This document shows positions 10,629 to 19,519 of a DNA stretch of 64,000 nt, piece by piece. The first letter of the stretch is position 1, and the number at the start of each line of letters is the position of its first letter. The notes under the pieces were generated by a model that saw nothing but the letters and a program-made list of their open reading frames with translations, was not told the DNA's origin and made no database searches. A program made the position numbers and the translations under genes. Source of the stretch: Microbispora corallina (lineage in GTDB: Bacteria; Actinomycetota; Actinomycetes; Streptosporangiales; Streptosporangiaceae); the NCBI RefSeq assembly GCF_016863035.1, contig NZ_BOOC01000018.1:103716-167715 (forward strand), given 5' to 3'.

Positions 10629-11527
10629 GCGACACTCTGCCCGGCGGCCGCCCGGCCGCCGTGGAGACGCCCGCTCCCGCAGACCCCCGGCTGGACCGGC
10701 TGTCGCTCAACCAGTGGACGACCCGGGGCTGGACGCTGGAGCAGGCCGTCGACGGCTGCGTCCGGCACGGGATCCGGTCCATCGGGCTGTGGCGGGAGAA
10801 GGTGGCCGAGCACGGCCCGGCCGCGGCCGCCCGGCTCGTCGCGGACGCCGGCCTGCGGGTCTCGTCGCTGTGCCGGGGCGGCTTCCTCACCGGCGACGAC
10901 GGCAACCTCGACGACAACCGGGCGGCGGTGGACGAGGCCGCCGCCCTCGGCGCCGCCTGCCTCGTGCTGGTCGTCGGCGGCCTGCCGGGGGTCGTGCCCG
11001 GCGGCTCCCCGGGCGGCGGGCTCAGCCGCGACCTCGCCCTCGCCCGCGAGCGGGTGGCCCGGGCGCTGGACGTGCTCGCTCCCTACGCGGGGGAACGCGG
11101 GGTCCGGCTCGCGCTGGAGCCCCTGCACCCGATGTACTGCGCGGACCGGGCCGTGCTGTCCACCCTGGCCCAGGCCCTCGACCTGGCGGACAGGCACCCC
11201 GTGGAGCAGGTGGGCGTGGTCGTCGACACCTTCCACGTCTGGTGGGACCCGGACGTGCTCGCGCAGATCGCCAGGGCGGGCGACCGGATCGCGAGCTACC
11301 AGGTGAGCGACTTCCTCGTGCCGCTGCCCGCGGACGTCCTGCTCGCCCGCGGCATGATGGGGGACGGCGTGATCGACTTCGGGCCGCTCACGGCGGCCGT
11401 CCGGGCCGCCGGCTACCGCGGGGACGTGGAGGTCGAGATCTTCAACGCCGACGTGTGGGCGGCCGACCCTGACGAGGTGGTCGCCACGATGAAGCGCCGT
11501 TTCGTCACCGAGGTGCCCCCCATGTGA
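10625..11527 (+). CDS. Sugar phosphate isomerase/epimerase-like TIM-barrel protein
   Basis: 300 residues of the AP-endonuclease-2/xylose-isomerase-like barrel fold. Metal-binding elements are recognisable: LALEPLHPM, VGVVVDTFHVWW and DVEVEIFN. It is last in the LacI-controlled operon, started by a GTG overlapping the DUF993 stop. With an oxidoreductase and an aldolase-like protein it suggests a three-step route for a sugar or cyclitol, but no transporter or kinase is present in the operon. Confidence 0.85.
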   Translation: MSDTLPGGRPAAVETPAPADPRLDRLSLNQWTTRGWTLEQAVDGCVRHGIRSIGLWREKVAEHGPAAAARLVADAGLRVSSLCRGGFLTGDDGNLDDNRAAVDEAAALGAACLVLVVGGLPGVVPGGSPGGGLSRDLALARERVARALDVLAPYAGERGVRLALEPLHPMYCADRAVLSTLAQALDLADRHPVEQVGVVVDTFHVWWDPDVLAQIARAGDRIASYQVSDFLVPLPADVLLARGMMGDGVIDFGPLTAAVRAAGYRGDVEVEIFNADVWAADPDEVVATMKRRFVTEVPPM

Positions 11528-11620
11528 GCGGCCCGACGGGGGCCCCACCGCGCCGCCTCGGAGCCGGGATGTCGACGCACGGGGCCATCAATCCGCAGGG
11601 TGGTCGGGCGCGCGATGTGA

Positions 11621-12118
11621 TCAGGCGCGGGCGGGCAGGTCCGGGGCGGGCTCGGGCACGCCGGGCCGGGGCCACGGACGGCCCTCCCGGCTCTCGACGG
11701 CCCTGTTGAACCGGGTGAGCACGCGGGCCAGCTCGGCCAGCTCGGCCGGGCTCCAGTCGTCCAGCACGACGCCGAGCCCCTCGGTCGCCCAGGTGCGGTC
11801 GGCGTGCAGGCGTCGCAGGCCCTCCGGGGTGATGCGCAGCTTGCGCGCCATGCCGCCGTCCGGGTCGGGGATCCGCTCGGCCGTCCCCGCCCGCAGCAGG
11901 GCGGCCGTCTGGCGGTTGACGGTCGAGGTGTCGAGCCCGAACGCCTCGGCGAGCTGCCCGATCGACATCGGGCCCTCGATCTCGATCCTGCTGAGCAGCA
12001 GATAGGCGCTGCGCTCCAGGCGCGGGCCCCGGTCGCACGTCTCCGAGAAGGCGCCCATGGCCACATGCCGCCCGATGAGCCTCAGCTCACGCTCGATCTC
12101 CGCGATCTCCCGCTCCAT
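11621..12118 (-). CDS. MarR-family transcriptional regulator
   Basis: 165 residues with a winged helix: MSIGQLAEAFGLDTSTVNRQ is the recognition HTH and DPDGGMARKLRITPEG the wing. GGAAGGA stands upstream of the ATG. It is divergent from an MFS exporter, with palindromes between them, so it probably represses the exporter until a toxic or phenolic ligand binds. The C-terminal tail after residue 150 is proline-rich and probably disordered. Confidence 0.9.
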   Translation of the reverse strand: MEREIAEIERELRLIGRHVAMGAFSETCDRGPRLERSAYLLLSRIEIEGPMSIGQLAEAFGLDTSTVNRQTAALLRAGTAERIPDPDGGMARKLRITPEGLRRLHADRTWATEGLGVVLDDWSPAELAELARVLTRFNRAVESREGRPWPRPGVPEPAPDLPARA

Positions 12119-12159
12119 GCCCGCGTCCTTCCCTGCCTCGATGCCCGCCCCCCGAAATA

Positions 12160-12186
12160 TGCATGATGCACAGCATATGTATGCTG
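12160..12186. promoter_or_regulatory. Twin palindromes between marR and MFS genes
   Basis: TGCAT-G-ATGCA (12160-12170) and CAGCATA-TG-TATGCTG (12171-12186) lie end to end in an A/T-rich island in the 129-base divergent region. Their size and symmetry fit MarR dimer sites, and their position would control both genes. Confidence 0.6.
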
Positions 12187-12247
12187 CACACCGCGTGCAC
12201 GGGCACGTCACCCCGAGCGGGCACTCCGAGTGCCGACTGGAGACATC

Positions 12248-13711
12248 ATGAGCACTTCTCCCCCGACGCACCGCACCGGTGCGATCGTGGGCGTGCTGGC
12301 CGGAGCGGGCATCACGGTCTCCGTGATGCAGACGCTGGTCGTCCCGTTGATCCCCGACCTCCCCCAGTTGCTGCACACGTCGGCCGCGAACGCCTCGTGG
12401 GCCATCACCGCGACCCTGCTCGCCGCCGCCGTGGCCACTCCGGTGATCGGACGGCTCGGCGACCTGTACGGCAAGCGGCGCCTGCTCCTGGTGAGCGCGG
12501 CGATGCTCGTCATCGGCTCGCTGGTGTGCGCGCCCGCGAACTCGCTGGCGCCGATGGTCGTCGGCCGGGCGCTGCAGGGCTTCGGCATGGGCGTGATCCC
12601 CCTGGGGATCAGCATCATGCGCGACGTGGTGCCGCCCGCCCGCCTCGGCTCCGCCATGGCCATCATGAGCTCGTCGCTGGGCGTCGGCGGCGCCCTCGGC
12701 CTGCCCGCGTCGGCGGCCGTCGCGGAGAAGGCCGACTGGCACGCCCTGTTCTGGGGCTCCGGCGCCCTCGGGGTCATCGCCGCCGCGCTGATCGTCTGGC
12801 TGGTGCCCGAGTCGTCCGTACGGGCGGGCGGGCGCTTCGACGTCGTCGGCGCGCTCGGCCTGTCCGCGGGGCTGATCTGCCTGCTGCTGCCGATCTCGAA
12901 GGGCGGCGACTGGGGATGGGGCAGCGGGGGGACGATCGGCCTGTTCGTCGCGTCCCTCGTCGTCCTGCTGCTGTGGGGCGCGTGGGAGCTGCGCCACCCG
13001 GCCCCGCTCGTGGACCTGCGCACCAGCGCGCGCCGCCCGATCCTGATGACGAACCTGGCCTCCGTCGTGATCGGCTTCGCCATGTACGCGATGTCGCTCG
13101 TGACCCCGCAGCTCCTGCAGCTGCCCGTGGTGACCGGCTACGGCCTGGGCCAGTCGATGCTCCAGGCGGGGCTCTGGATGGCTCCCGCCGGCCTGATGAT
13201 GATGGCCGTGTCCCCGTTCGCCGCCCGGCTCTCCGGGGCGCGCGGGCCGAAGATCTCGCTGTTCGTCGGAGCGCTGGTGATCGCCTGCGGATACGCCCTG
13301 GGCCTGGCGCTGATGGGCGGCGTCTGGGGCGTGCTGATCTTCTCGAGCGTGATCAGCGCGGGCGTCGGCTTCGCGTACGCCGCCATGCCTGCGCTCATCA
13401 TGTCGGCCGCGCCGATCTCGGAGGGCGCCGCGGCCAACGGCCTGAACAGCCTGATGCGCTCGATCGGCACCTCGACCGCGAGCGCCGTGATGGGCGTGGT
13501 CCTGGCGCACATGACCACCCGCCTCGGGCCGGTCACGATCCCCTCGGAGAGCGGCTTCCGCGTCGGCCTCGTCATCGGCGCCGGCGTCGCCGTGCTGGCC
13601 GCGCTCGTCGTCCTCGCCATCCCCGGCCGCGCGCGGCCGGTCCCCGGCGCGGCCCTCGACCTGGCCGAGGAGGCGCCTGCCGGACTGCCCGCGGACCCCG
13701 CGGTCCGCTGA
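12248..13711 (+). CDS. MFS multidrug exporter (DHA2/EmrB-QacA type)
   Basis: 487 residues with about 14 predicted membrane spans. The loop 2-3 motif GRLGDLYGKRRLLL is the MFS signature. It is a proton-coupled drug exporter in the cell membrane. ATG 12248 is preceded by GGAG; an in-frame GTG at 12230 is the alternative. It pairs with the divergent MarR gene, which probably controls it. Confidence 0.9.
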   Translation: MSTSPPTHRTGAIVGVLAGAGITVSVMQTLVVPLIPDLPQLLHTSAANASWAITATLLAAAVATPVIGRLGDLYGKRRLLLVSAAMLVIGSLVCAPANSLAPMVVGRALQGFGMGVIPLGISIMRDVVPPARLGSAMAIMSSSLGVGGALGLPASAAVAEKADWHALFWGSGALGVIAAALIVWLVPESSVRAGGRFDVVGALGLSAGLICLLLPISKGGDWGWGSGGTIGLFVASLVVLLLWGAWELRHPAPLVDLRTSARRPILMTNLASVVIGFAMYAMSLVTPQLLQLPVVTGYGLGQSMLQAGLWMAPAGLMMMAVSPFAARLSGARGPKISLFVGALVIACGYALGLALMGGVWGVLIFSSVISAGVGFAYAAMPALIMSAAPISEGAAANGLNSLMRSIGTSTASAVMGVVLAHMTTRLGPVTIPSESGFRVGLVIGAGVAVLAALVVLAIPGRARPVPGAALDLAEEAPAGLPADPAVR

Positions 13712-13731
13712 GCGGAGGTCCGGGAAACGCG

Positions 13732-13769
13732 CCGGCGCGCGGCGGGAGTGTGTCTCCGCCGCGCGCCGG
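13732..13769. terminator. Bidirectional hairpin between convergent genes
   Basis: Perfect 14-bp arms (13732-13745 and 13756-13769) with a 10-base loop, between the MFS stop at 13711 and the stop of the secreted protein at 13790. It probably ends both transcripts. Confidence 0.75.
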
Positions 13770-13789
13770 GGTTCCGGTTCCCGGTCGGG

Positions 13790-15982
13790 TCAGGGGTAGC
13801 TGACGACGTTGACCGGGGTGGTGGCGGTGCCCTGGGCCGCGCCACCCGTGTTGTTGATGACGTGGGCGATCGTGCCCTTGCCGCCGAGGGACACGGTGAG
13901 CAGGTCGTGGAACTTCACGCCCGACGCCGTCGGGCTCTCGAAGGCGTGGTCGGCCACGATCGAGGGGTCGGCGGTGAAGTTGCAGTAGCTGCCCAGGCCC
14001 CAGGCCTCATGGCTGGTGACGTTGCTCCCCACCTTGTAGGCCGCGTAGCCGCGGGTGGAGCCGTTCATCCACGACGACTGGTTGGGCGGGTCGTACGGCA
14101 TCTCGTTCTGCAGGAAGATGGTCTTGCCGCCCTGGCCGTTCCAGACCACCTCGTACTTCTTGTAGTGCTCGACGAACAGGCCGTACGCCGTGACGTTGTT
14201 GCCGTTCACGATGAGGCCGGTGTCGGCGGGGTTGGTGTTCCATCCGACGCCCGCACCGTGGTCGGCCCGCCACGCCCAGATGTGGTCGATGAGCGTGTTG
14301 TTGCTGTTCACGACCAGGCTGGTGGTCGCCTGACCGGCCGCGGCGCCGCCGATCCGGAAGAACACGTCCTGGATGGAGGGCGGGTTGGACGCGTGGCTCG
14401 CCGTCGCGCCGTCGGGACCGACCCTCAGCAGCACCGGCGAGTTCACCGGGCCGGCGTCGAACAGCAGGCTCGCGATCTTGACGCCGTCGACGTCGGCGAC
14501 GCTCATCGGGACGACGCCGTTGTCCGGGATCAGCGTGGCGTAGCCGAGGCCGAGGACCACGGTGTCGGCCCGCGTCACGTTGATCGTCTGGTTGATGTGG
14601 TAGATGCCGGGGGTGAACAGCAGGTTCAGGCCCTGGCTCAGCGCCTGGTTCAGCGTCGCCGCGCTGTCGCTCGGCTTGGCCACGTAGAACTGGCTCAGCG
14701 GGATCGACGAGCCGGGGGTGGCCCCGTTGGCCCAGGTCACGCCGCTGGAATTGGTGCGCAGCGACGGGACGAAGACGCGGTAGGCGCCGCCGGAGTCCAC
14801 GTACAGGTACGGCTTCTCGCGGGTCACCGGGCTGGTCGGGAGCGTGGTGTACGGCGGGTTGGGGAAGCTCTGCGCGGGAGCGCCCACCACGCCGGAGAAC
14901 ACCATGTTCCACACGCCGTTGGTCCAGCCGCCGATCTGGCTGTCGCGGGTGAACCACTGCTGCTGGGAGTACGGGCCGACGGTGCCGTCGATCTTGCTGT
15001 CGGCGATGTAGCCGCCGCTGGCCCAGCCGTACCCGTTCGGGGCGAGGTTCAGCCCGCCGCGGACGTGGATCCGGCGGAACGGCGCGGCCTGGGCGACGGC
15101 CCAGCGGTCGGTGCCGTTCACGGGGACGACGGCCAGGTTCTCGGCGGAGCGCCAGAAGTTCTGGGTGGCGTTGCCGCCGAACCAGCCGGCGTCGACGGTG
15201 ATGTCACCGTTGATCGTGACGTTGTCGGGCGACTGGCCGAGGCCGGCGATCGAGGTGTAGAAGCCGATCTGGGCGTTGAGGCCGCTGTAGGTGCCCGGCT
15301 TGAACAGCAGCTCGTACCGCTGGCTGCCGAACTGGTTCGACTCCTGCTGCTGGAAGATCGTGTCGAGCGTGCTCTGGATGCTCGCGCTCGACATCGACGG
15401 GTCGAAGACCTTCACGTTCGACCCGAGGTCGCCGCCGCCGGGGAGGGTCCCCCCGCCCGTGTCGGTCACGACGTTGACCCCGAACTCCCAGAGCGAGTAG
15501 CCGTACTGGGTGGCGCGGGTCAGCCCGTACATGCGGACATAGCGGCCGGTCGCCGTCAGGTCCAGCGACTGCGTCCCGCTGACGCCGGTGAGCGTCGCGG
15601 TCGCGTCCGACCAGGACGAGCCGTCGGGCGAGACCTGGATCTTGAACGTCTGCGCGCGGGCGGTCTCCCAGTTCAGGACCACCTTGCAGATCTGCTGGGA
15701 GCTGCCGAGGTCGACCTGGACCCACTGGGGGTCGCTGAACGCGCTCGACCACCGGGTCGAGGTGCTGCCGTCGAACGCGGCCGAGGCCGGGGTGCCGCCG
15801 TTCTCGGTCGAGGACGCCGAGGAGGGACGGCCCTGCGCGACGTTCGTCGTGCCGCACGTCGCGGCGGACGCGCTGTAGGCGGATCCGGACACGCCGGCGA
15901 CGGCCACGAACGTGGAGGCCGCGGCGAGGCCGGTGACGATCAGGCCCAGGCGTTTGCGCCGTGGGCGTGGAGAGTGACGCAT
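13790..15982 (-). CDS. Secreted discoidin + right-handed beta-helix protein, probable alpha-1,3-glucanase-like glycoside hydrolase
   Basis: 730 residues. A twin-basic N-terminus (RHSPRPRRKRLG), a hydrophobic stretch and ASA form a signal peptide of about 41 residues. Residues about 45-170 are an F5/8-type C (discoidin) carbohydrate-binding domain (PQWVQVDLGSSQQICKV). The rest has the Asn/Gly-rich repeating pattern of a parallel beta-helix (LFKPGTYSGLNAQIGFYTS; NNTLIDHIWAWRADHG). From memory this resembles actinobacterial proteins placed in GH87 (mycodextranase/alpha-1,3-glucanase) and often misnamed adenylyl cyclase; the family assignment is tentative. GGAGGAG precedes the ATG. A ROK repressor lies directly upstream. 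Confidence 0.75.
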   Translation of the reverse strand: MRHSPRPRRKRLGLIVTGLAAASTFVAVAGVSGSAYSASAATCGTTNVAQGRPSSASSTENGGTPASAAFDGSTSTRWSSAFSDPQWVQVDLGSSQQICKVVLNWETARAQTFKIQVSPDGSSWSDATATLTGVSGTQSLDLTATGRYVRMYGLTRATQYGYSLWEFGVNVVTDTGGGTLPGGGDLGSNVKVFDPSMSSASIQSTLDTIFQQQESNQFGSQRYELLFKPGTYSGLNAQIGFYTSIAGLGQSPDNVTINGDITVDAGWFGGNATQNFWRSAENLAVVPVNGTDRWAVAQAAPFRRIHVRGGLNLAPNGYGWASGGYIADSKIDGTVGPYSQQQWFTRDSQIGGWTNGVWNMVFSGVVGAPAQSFPNPPYTTLPTSPVTREKPYLYVDSGGAYRVFVPSLRTNSSGVTWANGATPGSSIPLSQFYVAKPSDSAATLNQALSQGLNLLFTPGIYHINQTINVTRADTVVLGLGYATLIPDNGVVPMSVADVDGVKIASLLFDAGPVNSPVLLRVGPDGATASHASNPPSIQDVFFRIGGAAAGQATTSLVVNSNNTLIDHIWAWRADHGAGVGWNTNPADTGLIVNGNNVTAYGLFVEHYKKYEVVWNGQGGKTIFLQNEMPYDPPNQSSWMNGSTRGYAAYKVGSNVTSHEAWGLGSYCNFTADPSIVADHAFESPTASGVKFHDLLTVSLGGKGTIAHVINNTGGAAQGTATTPVNVVSYP

Positions 15983-16079
15983 GACTCCTCCTGAGTACGG
16001 AGCCCGTCGTGGGGGGTGACGGTGGGCTGGAAGAGGCCCAGCGGGAAGAGAGTGCGTCTGGCTCAAGGCTTATGTCAAT

Positions 16080-16092
16080 ACTTGTTTCACAA
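16080..16092 (-). promoter_or_regulatory. AT-rich candidate operator upstream of the secreted glycosidase
   Basis: TTGT-TTC-ACAA (16082-16092) is an inverted repeat in an unusually A/T-rich patch about 100 bases before the start codon. The 9-mer GAAACAAGT (minus strand, 16080-16088) also occurs at 17510-17518 in front of the ROK gene, which suggests a shared ROK-repressor site. Confidence 0.4.
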
Positions 16093-16237
16093 TTAGAAAT
16101 ATGCGGGCGACACACGCGACATCCCCGTCCGGCACGGGGATCCCGCCTCCGGGGAGGGTCGTCGTCGGCGTGAGCTGGGCCGTCCCGGCCGCCCGGCCTG
16201 ACACGGGAGCGCCCTGGGGAAGTCAACCCGTCGTCAG

Positions 16238-16270
16238 GCGCGCCGGCCCGCCCTGAGACGGCCGGCGCGC
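16238..16270 (-). terminator. Hairpin downstream of ROK gene
   Basis: GCGCGCCGGC (16238-16247) pairs with GCCGGCGCGC (16261-16270) across a 13-base loop, starting 11 bases after the ROK stop codon on the minus strand. Confidence 0.6.
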
Positions 16271-16280
16271 GGAGGCGGCG

Positions 16281-17465
16281 TCAGCCGGCCGCGGTGATGC
16301 GGGCGACCTGGGGGGCGTTGAGGAACTCCTCCAGGACCAGCGTGGCCGCGCCCAGCGCGACGACGTCCGGCCCGAGGCGGCCCAGCACGATCGAGGTCGC
16401 GGCGTACGGCTCGGCCAGCGCGTTCTCCGCGGTGGCCCGGCGGATGTCGAGCAGCAGGGTCTGGCCGAGCATCGTGCCGACCCAGCCGCCGATGACGATG
16501 CGCTGCGGGTTGAGCAGGTTCACCAGGGTGGCCAGGCCGACGCCCAGGTAGGCGACCGTCTCGTCGATCACGGGGGAACGCTCCGCCAGCAGGCGGCCCA
16601 GCTCCTCCTGCCAGTCCGACTGGATCGGCGCCCCGGCCCGCTCCAGGATGGCCTCGGCCCCGATGTACGCCTCCAGGCAGCCCCGGGCGCCGCAGCGGCA
16701 GGGCCGCCCACCGGCCACGATGGTCGTGTGGCCCCACTCGCCCGCGCTGCTGCTCGTCCCGCGGAACGCGGTGCCGTCGGCCACGATCGTGGCCCCAACG
16801 CCCGTGCCGAGCAGCACGATCACCGCGTCGGAGGCCCCCCGGCCCGACCCGAACCACAGCTCGGCCTGGCCCATCGCCTTGGCGCCGTTGTCCACGAACA
16901 ACGGCAGCGAGGTGCCCTCGCGCAGGAGCGCTCCAAGGGGCACGCCGTCCCAGCCGAACGTCTTGGCGTGGATGAGGCCGTCCAGGCCGGGCTCGACGAT
17001 CCCGGGGACGCCCACCCCCACGCCGAGCACCTGCTCGGGGGCGACGCCGGCGTCGGAGAGCACGACGTCGATCCCGGCGAGCACGTGCCGGGCGACCAGC
17101 TCGGGGTCGTGGCGGACGGGACGCAGCGCGTAGTCGACCTTGGCCAGCTCGGTCATCCCCAGGTCGAACAGCCCCACGCGGACATGCGTCTCGGCCACGT
17201 CGACGCCGATCGCGAAGCCGTACACGGGGTTGACCCGCAGCAGCACGCGCGGGCGGCCGCCGTCGGACTCGACCTGGCCGGCCTCGACGACGATGCCGTC
17301 GCCCAGCAGGTCGCCGGTCATCGTGCTGACCGTGGCCGCGCTCAGCCCGGTGAGGCGGGTCAGGTCGTTGCGGCTCGCGGGCCCCGAGAAGTAGAGCTCG
17401 CGCAGCAGCATGGCCCTGTTGCCCCTCCGGACGTCGCGTACCGTCCTGCGTTCGGGCCTCGCCAT
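16281..17465 (-). CDS. ROK-family transcriptional repressor
   Basis: 394 residues. An N-terminal winged HTH (SRNDLTRLTGLSAATVS) is fused to a ROK sugar-kinase-like domain with VGVDVAETHVRVG and a zinc motif CRCGARGCLEAY. ROK repressors sense sugars and control glycan-use genes. It lies between a secreted glycosidase-like gene (same strand, downstream) and a DUF2264 gene (divergent), both plausible targets. The start ATG 17465 has AGGTAGGT directly upstream. Confidence 0.92.
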   Translation of the reverse strand: MARPERRTVRDVRRGNRAMLLRELYFSGPASRNDLTRLTGLSAATVSTMTGDLLGDGIVVEAGQVESDGGRPRVLLRVNPVYGFAIGVDVAETHVRVGLFDLGMTELAKVDYALRPVRHDPELVARHVLAGIDVVLSDAGVAPEQVLGVGVGVPGIVEPGLDGLIHAKTFGWDGVPLGALLREGTSLPLFVDNGAKAMGQAELWFGSGRGASDAVIVLLGTGVGATIVADGTAFRGTSSSAGEWGHTTIVAGGRPCRCGARGCLEAYIGAEAILERAGAPIQSDWQEELGRLLAERSPVIDETVAYLGVGLATLVNLLNPQRIVIGGWVGTMLGQTLLLDIRRATAENALAEPYAATSIVLGRLGPDVVALGAATLVLEEFLNAPQVARITAAG

Positions 17466-17508
17466 GACCTACCTCCCCGTGTGTCGCCGGCCGCGTTAGT
17501 TCAGGACC

Positions 17509-17521
17509 GGAAACAAGTTCC
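17509..17521. promoter_or_regulatory. Candidate ROK operator between ROK and DUF2264 genes
   Basis: GGAA-ACAAG-TTCC is an inverted repeat 44 bases upstream of the ROK start. Its core GAAACAAGT is shared with the glycosidase promoter at 16080-16088. Confidence 0.4.
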
Positions 17522-17662
17522 TGATCGGGCCGTCCCCCACATGAGAGAGTGCCACACCCCGGTTACCGATGCGTTTCGCGCTCCCTCTGCACTTTTTTCG
17601 ACTCTTGGATTATTGTCGTCTGGCACTGCGTCCGGGACCCCGAGCGACGGGAGAGCGACCGC

Positions 17663-19519
17663 ATGGACAGGCCGGGGGCGACCCCGCCGCACGACCGGGA
17701 CGGCCTGCGCGCCCTGGTCCGCGCGCTGGTCGACCCGCTGGTCCCCCACGTGCGGGCCGGCGGCGCCCGCCCCCGGATCGGTGGCAACGCCGCCCACTAC
17801 GGGGACGCGGCGGCCGCGCTGGAGACGTTCGCCCGCCCGCTGTGGGGGCTCGCGCCGCTCGCCGCCGGGGGCGGGGCGTTCGAGCACTGGGAGGTGTGGC
17901 GCCGCGGCCTGGCCGCCGGGACGGACCCGGACCACGACGGCCACTGGGGTCCCGTCACGGACGTGGACCAGCGCCTGGTGGAGTCGGCCGCGATCGGGCT
18001 GGCCCTCGCCGTCGCCCCCGAGCACGTGTGGGACCCGCTCACCGGCCGCGAGCGGGACGCGGTCGCCGCGTGGCTGCGTACCGCCCTCGACGCGGAGCCG
18101 GTGGGCAACAACTGGCAGTTCTTCCCGGTCATGGTCTCGCTCGGCCTGGGCCGGGTCGGCGTGGCCCACGACCGCGTCCCGATCGAGGCCAGGCTCGACC
18201 GGCTGGAGTCGTTCTCCCTCGGGCGCGGCTGGTACAGCGACGGCCCGGCCGCCCAGCGGGACTACTACATCCCGTTCGCGATGCACTACTACGGCCTCAT
18301 CCACGCGGCCCTCGGCCCCGGCGGCGCCCGGGCCGAGCGCCTGCGGGAGCGGGCGGCGGCCTTCGCGCTCGACTTCCGGCACTGGTTCGCCGCCGACGGC
18401 GCGGCCGTGCCGTTCGGGCGGAGCATGACGTACCGCTTCGCGCAGGGGGCGTTCTGGGGCGCGCTCGCCTTCGCCGGCGTCGAGGCGCTGCCGTGGGGGG
18501 TGGTCAAGGGCCACCTCATGCGCCATCTGCGGTGGTGGCTGCGGCGGCCGATCACCGGTCCGTCCGGGCTCCTCACGATCGGGTACGGCTACGAGCAGCC
18601 GCTGCTCGCGGAGCAGTACAACGCGCCCGGCTCGCCGTACTGGGCGCTCAAGTCGTTCCTGCCGCTGGCGCTGCCGCCCGGCCATCCGTTCTGGACCGCC
18701 CCCGAGCGGGAGGCGCCCCCACTCGATGAGGTCTCCACGCAGCCCGAGGCCGGGGTCGCGCTCATGCGCTGCGAGGAGGGCCGGCACGTCGTCATGCTCA
18801 GCGCCGGGCAGCACCACACGTGGGTCAGGCACGGCGCGGCCAAGTACGCCAAGTTCGCGTACTCGACGGCGTTCGGGTTCAGCGTGCCGAGCGGCTCGTG
18901 GGGGCTGGAGCAGGCGGCGGCGGACGGCACGCTCGCGCTGAGCGAGGACGGCGTCCACTGGCTGCCGTGCGAGGTGCCGGTCGACGCCGGCGCGCGGGAC
19001 GGCCTGCTGTGGTGCCGCTGGACCCCCTGGCCGGACGTCGAGGTCGAGACGTGGCTCCTCGCCCTCCCGCCGTGGCACGTCCGGATGCACCGGCTCGTCA
19101 CCGGACGGAGCCTCCGCTCCGCCGAGGGCGGCTTCGCGGTGGACCGCGACGCGCCCTTCCGCAGGGCCGACGCCGGCGCGGGACGCGCCCGGGTCGCGGC
19201 GCCCGCGGGCGCCGTCCTGGTCGAGGACCTGACCGGCGCGAGGAACGGGCGGCTCGTCGAGGCCCTGCCCGGCACCAACGTCGTCGCGCCGCGCACGGTG
19301 ATCCCCACCCTCGAGGGCGCGCATCCGCCGGGCGAGCACCTGCTGGCCTGCGCCGTCCTCGGGCTCGCCGACCCCGGGGGAGCCGACCCCTGGCCCGCCC
19401 CTCCGTCGTGGGAGTCCGTACGGGAGACCCTGGCCGGTCATCCGGCCGCGGCCCGCCTGCTCGCGGTCCTCGATGGCGTGGCGCGGGAGACGCCTGCGGC
19501 GCCCGGAGCGGCGATCTAG
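17663..19519 (+). CDS. DUF2264-domain protein, putative glycan-degrading enzyme
   Basis: 618 residues, cytoplasmic (no signal peptide). The N-terminal 380 residues match DUF2264, an alpha/alpha-barrel fold with many aromatic residues (RDYYIPFAMHYYGLIHAA; FGRSMTYRFAQGAFWGALAF). The C-terminal part is beta-rich. From memory some members belong to glycoside hydrolase family 154 with beta-glucuronidase activity; this is tentative. GGGAGAG precedes the ATG by seven bases. It is divergent from the ROK repressor, and its stop codon overlaps that of the convergent nitronate monooxygenase gene (CTAG shared). Confidence 0.8.
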   Translation: MDRPGATPPHDRDGLRALVRALVDPLVPHVRAGGARPRIGGNAAHYGDAAAALETFARPLWGLAPLAAGGGAFEHWEVWRRGLAAGTDPDHDGHWGPVTDVDQRLVESAAIGLALAVAPEHVWDPLTGRERDAVAAWLRTALDAEPVGNNWQFFPVMVSLGLGRVGVAHDRVPIEARLDRLESFSLGRGWYSDGPAAQRDYYIPFAMHYYGLIHAALGPGGARAERLRERAAAFALDFRHWFAADGAAVPFGRSMTYRFAQGAFWGALAFAGVEALPWGVVKGHLMRHLRWWLRRPITGPSGLLTIGYGYEQPLLAEQYNAPGSPYWALKSFLPLALPPGHPFWTAPEREAPPLDEVSTQPEAGVALMRCEEGRHVVMLSAGQHHTWVRHGAAKYAKFAYSTAFGFSVPSGSWGLEQAAADGTLALSEDGVHWLPCEVPVDAGARDGLLWCRWTPWPDVEVETWLLALPPWHVRMHRLVTGRSLRSAEGGFAVDRDAPFRRADAGAGRARVAAPAGAVLVEDLTGARNGRLVEALPGTNVVAPRTVIPTLEGAHPPGEHLLACAVLGLADPGGADPWPAPPSWESVRETLAGHPAAARLLAVLDGVARETPAAPGAAI

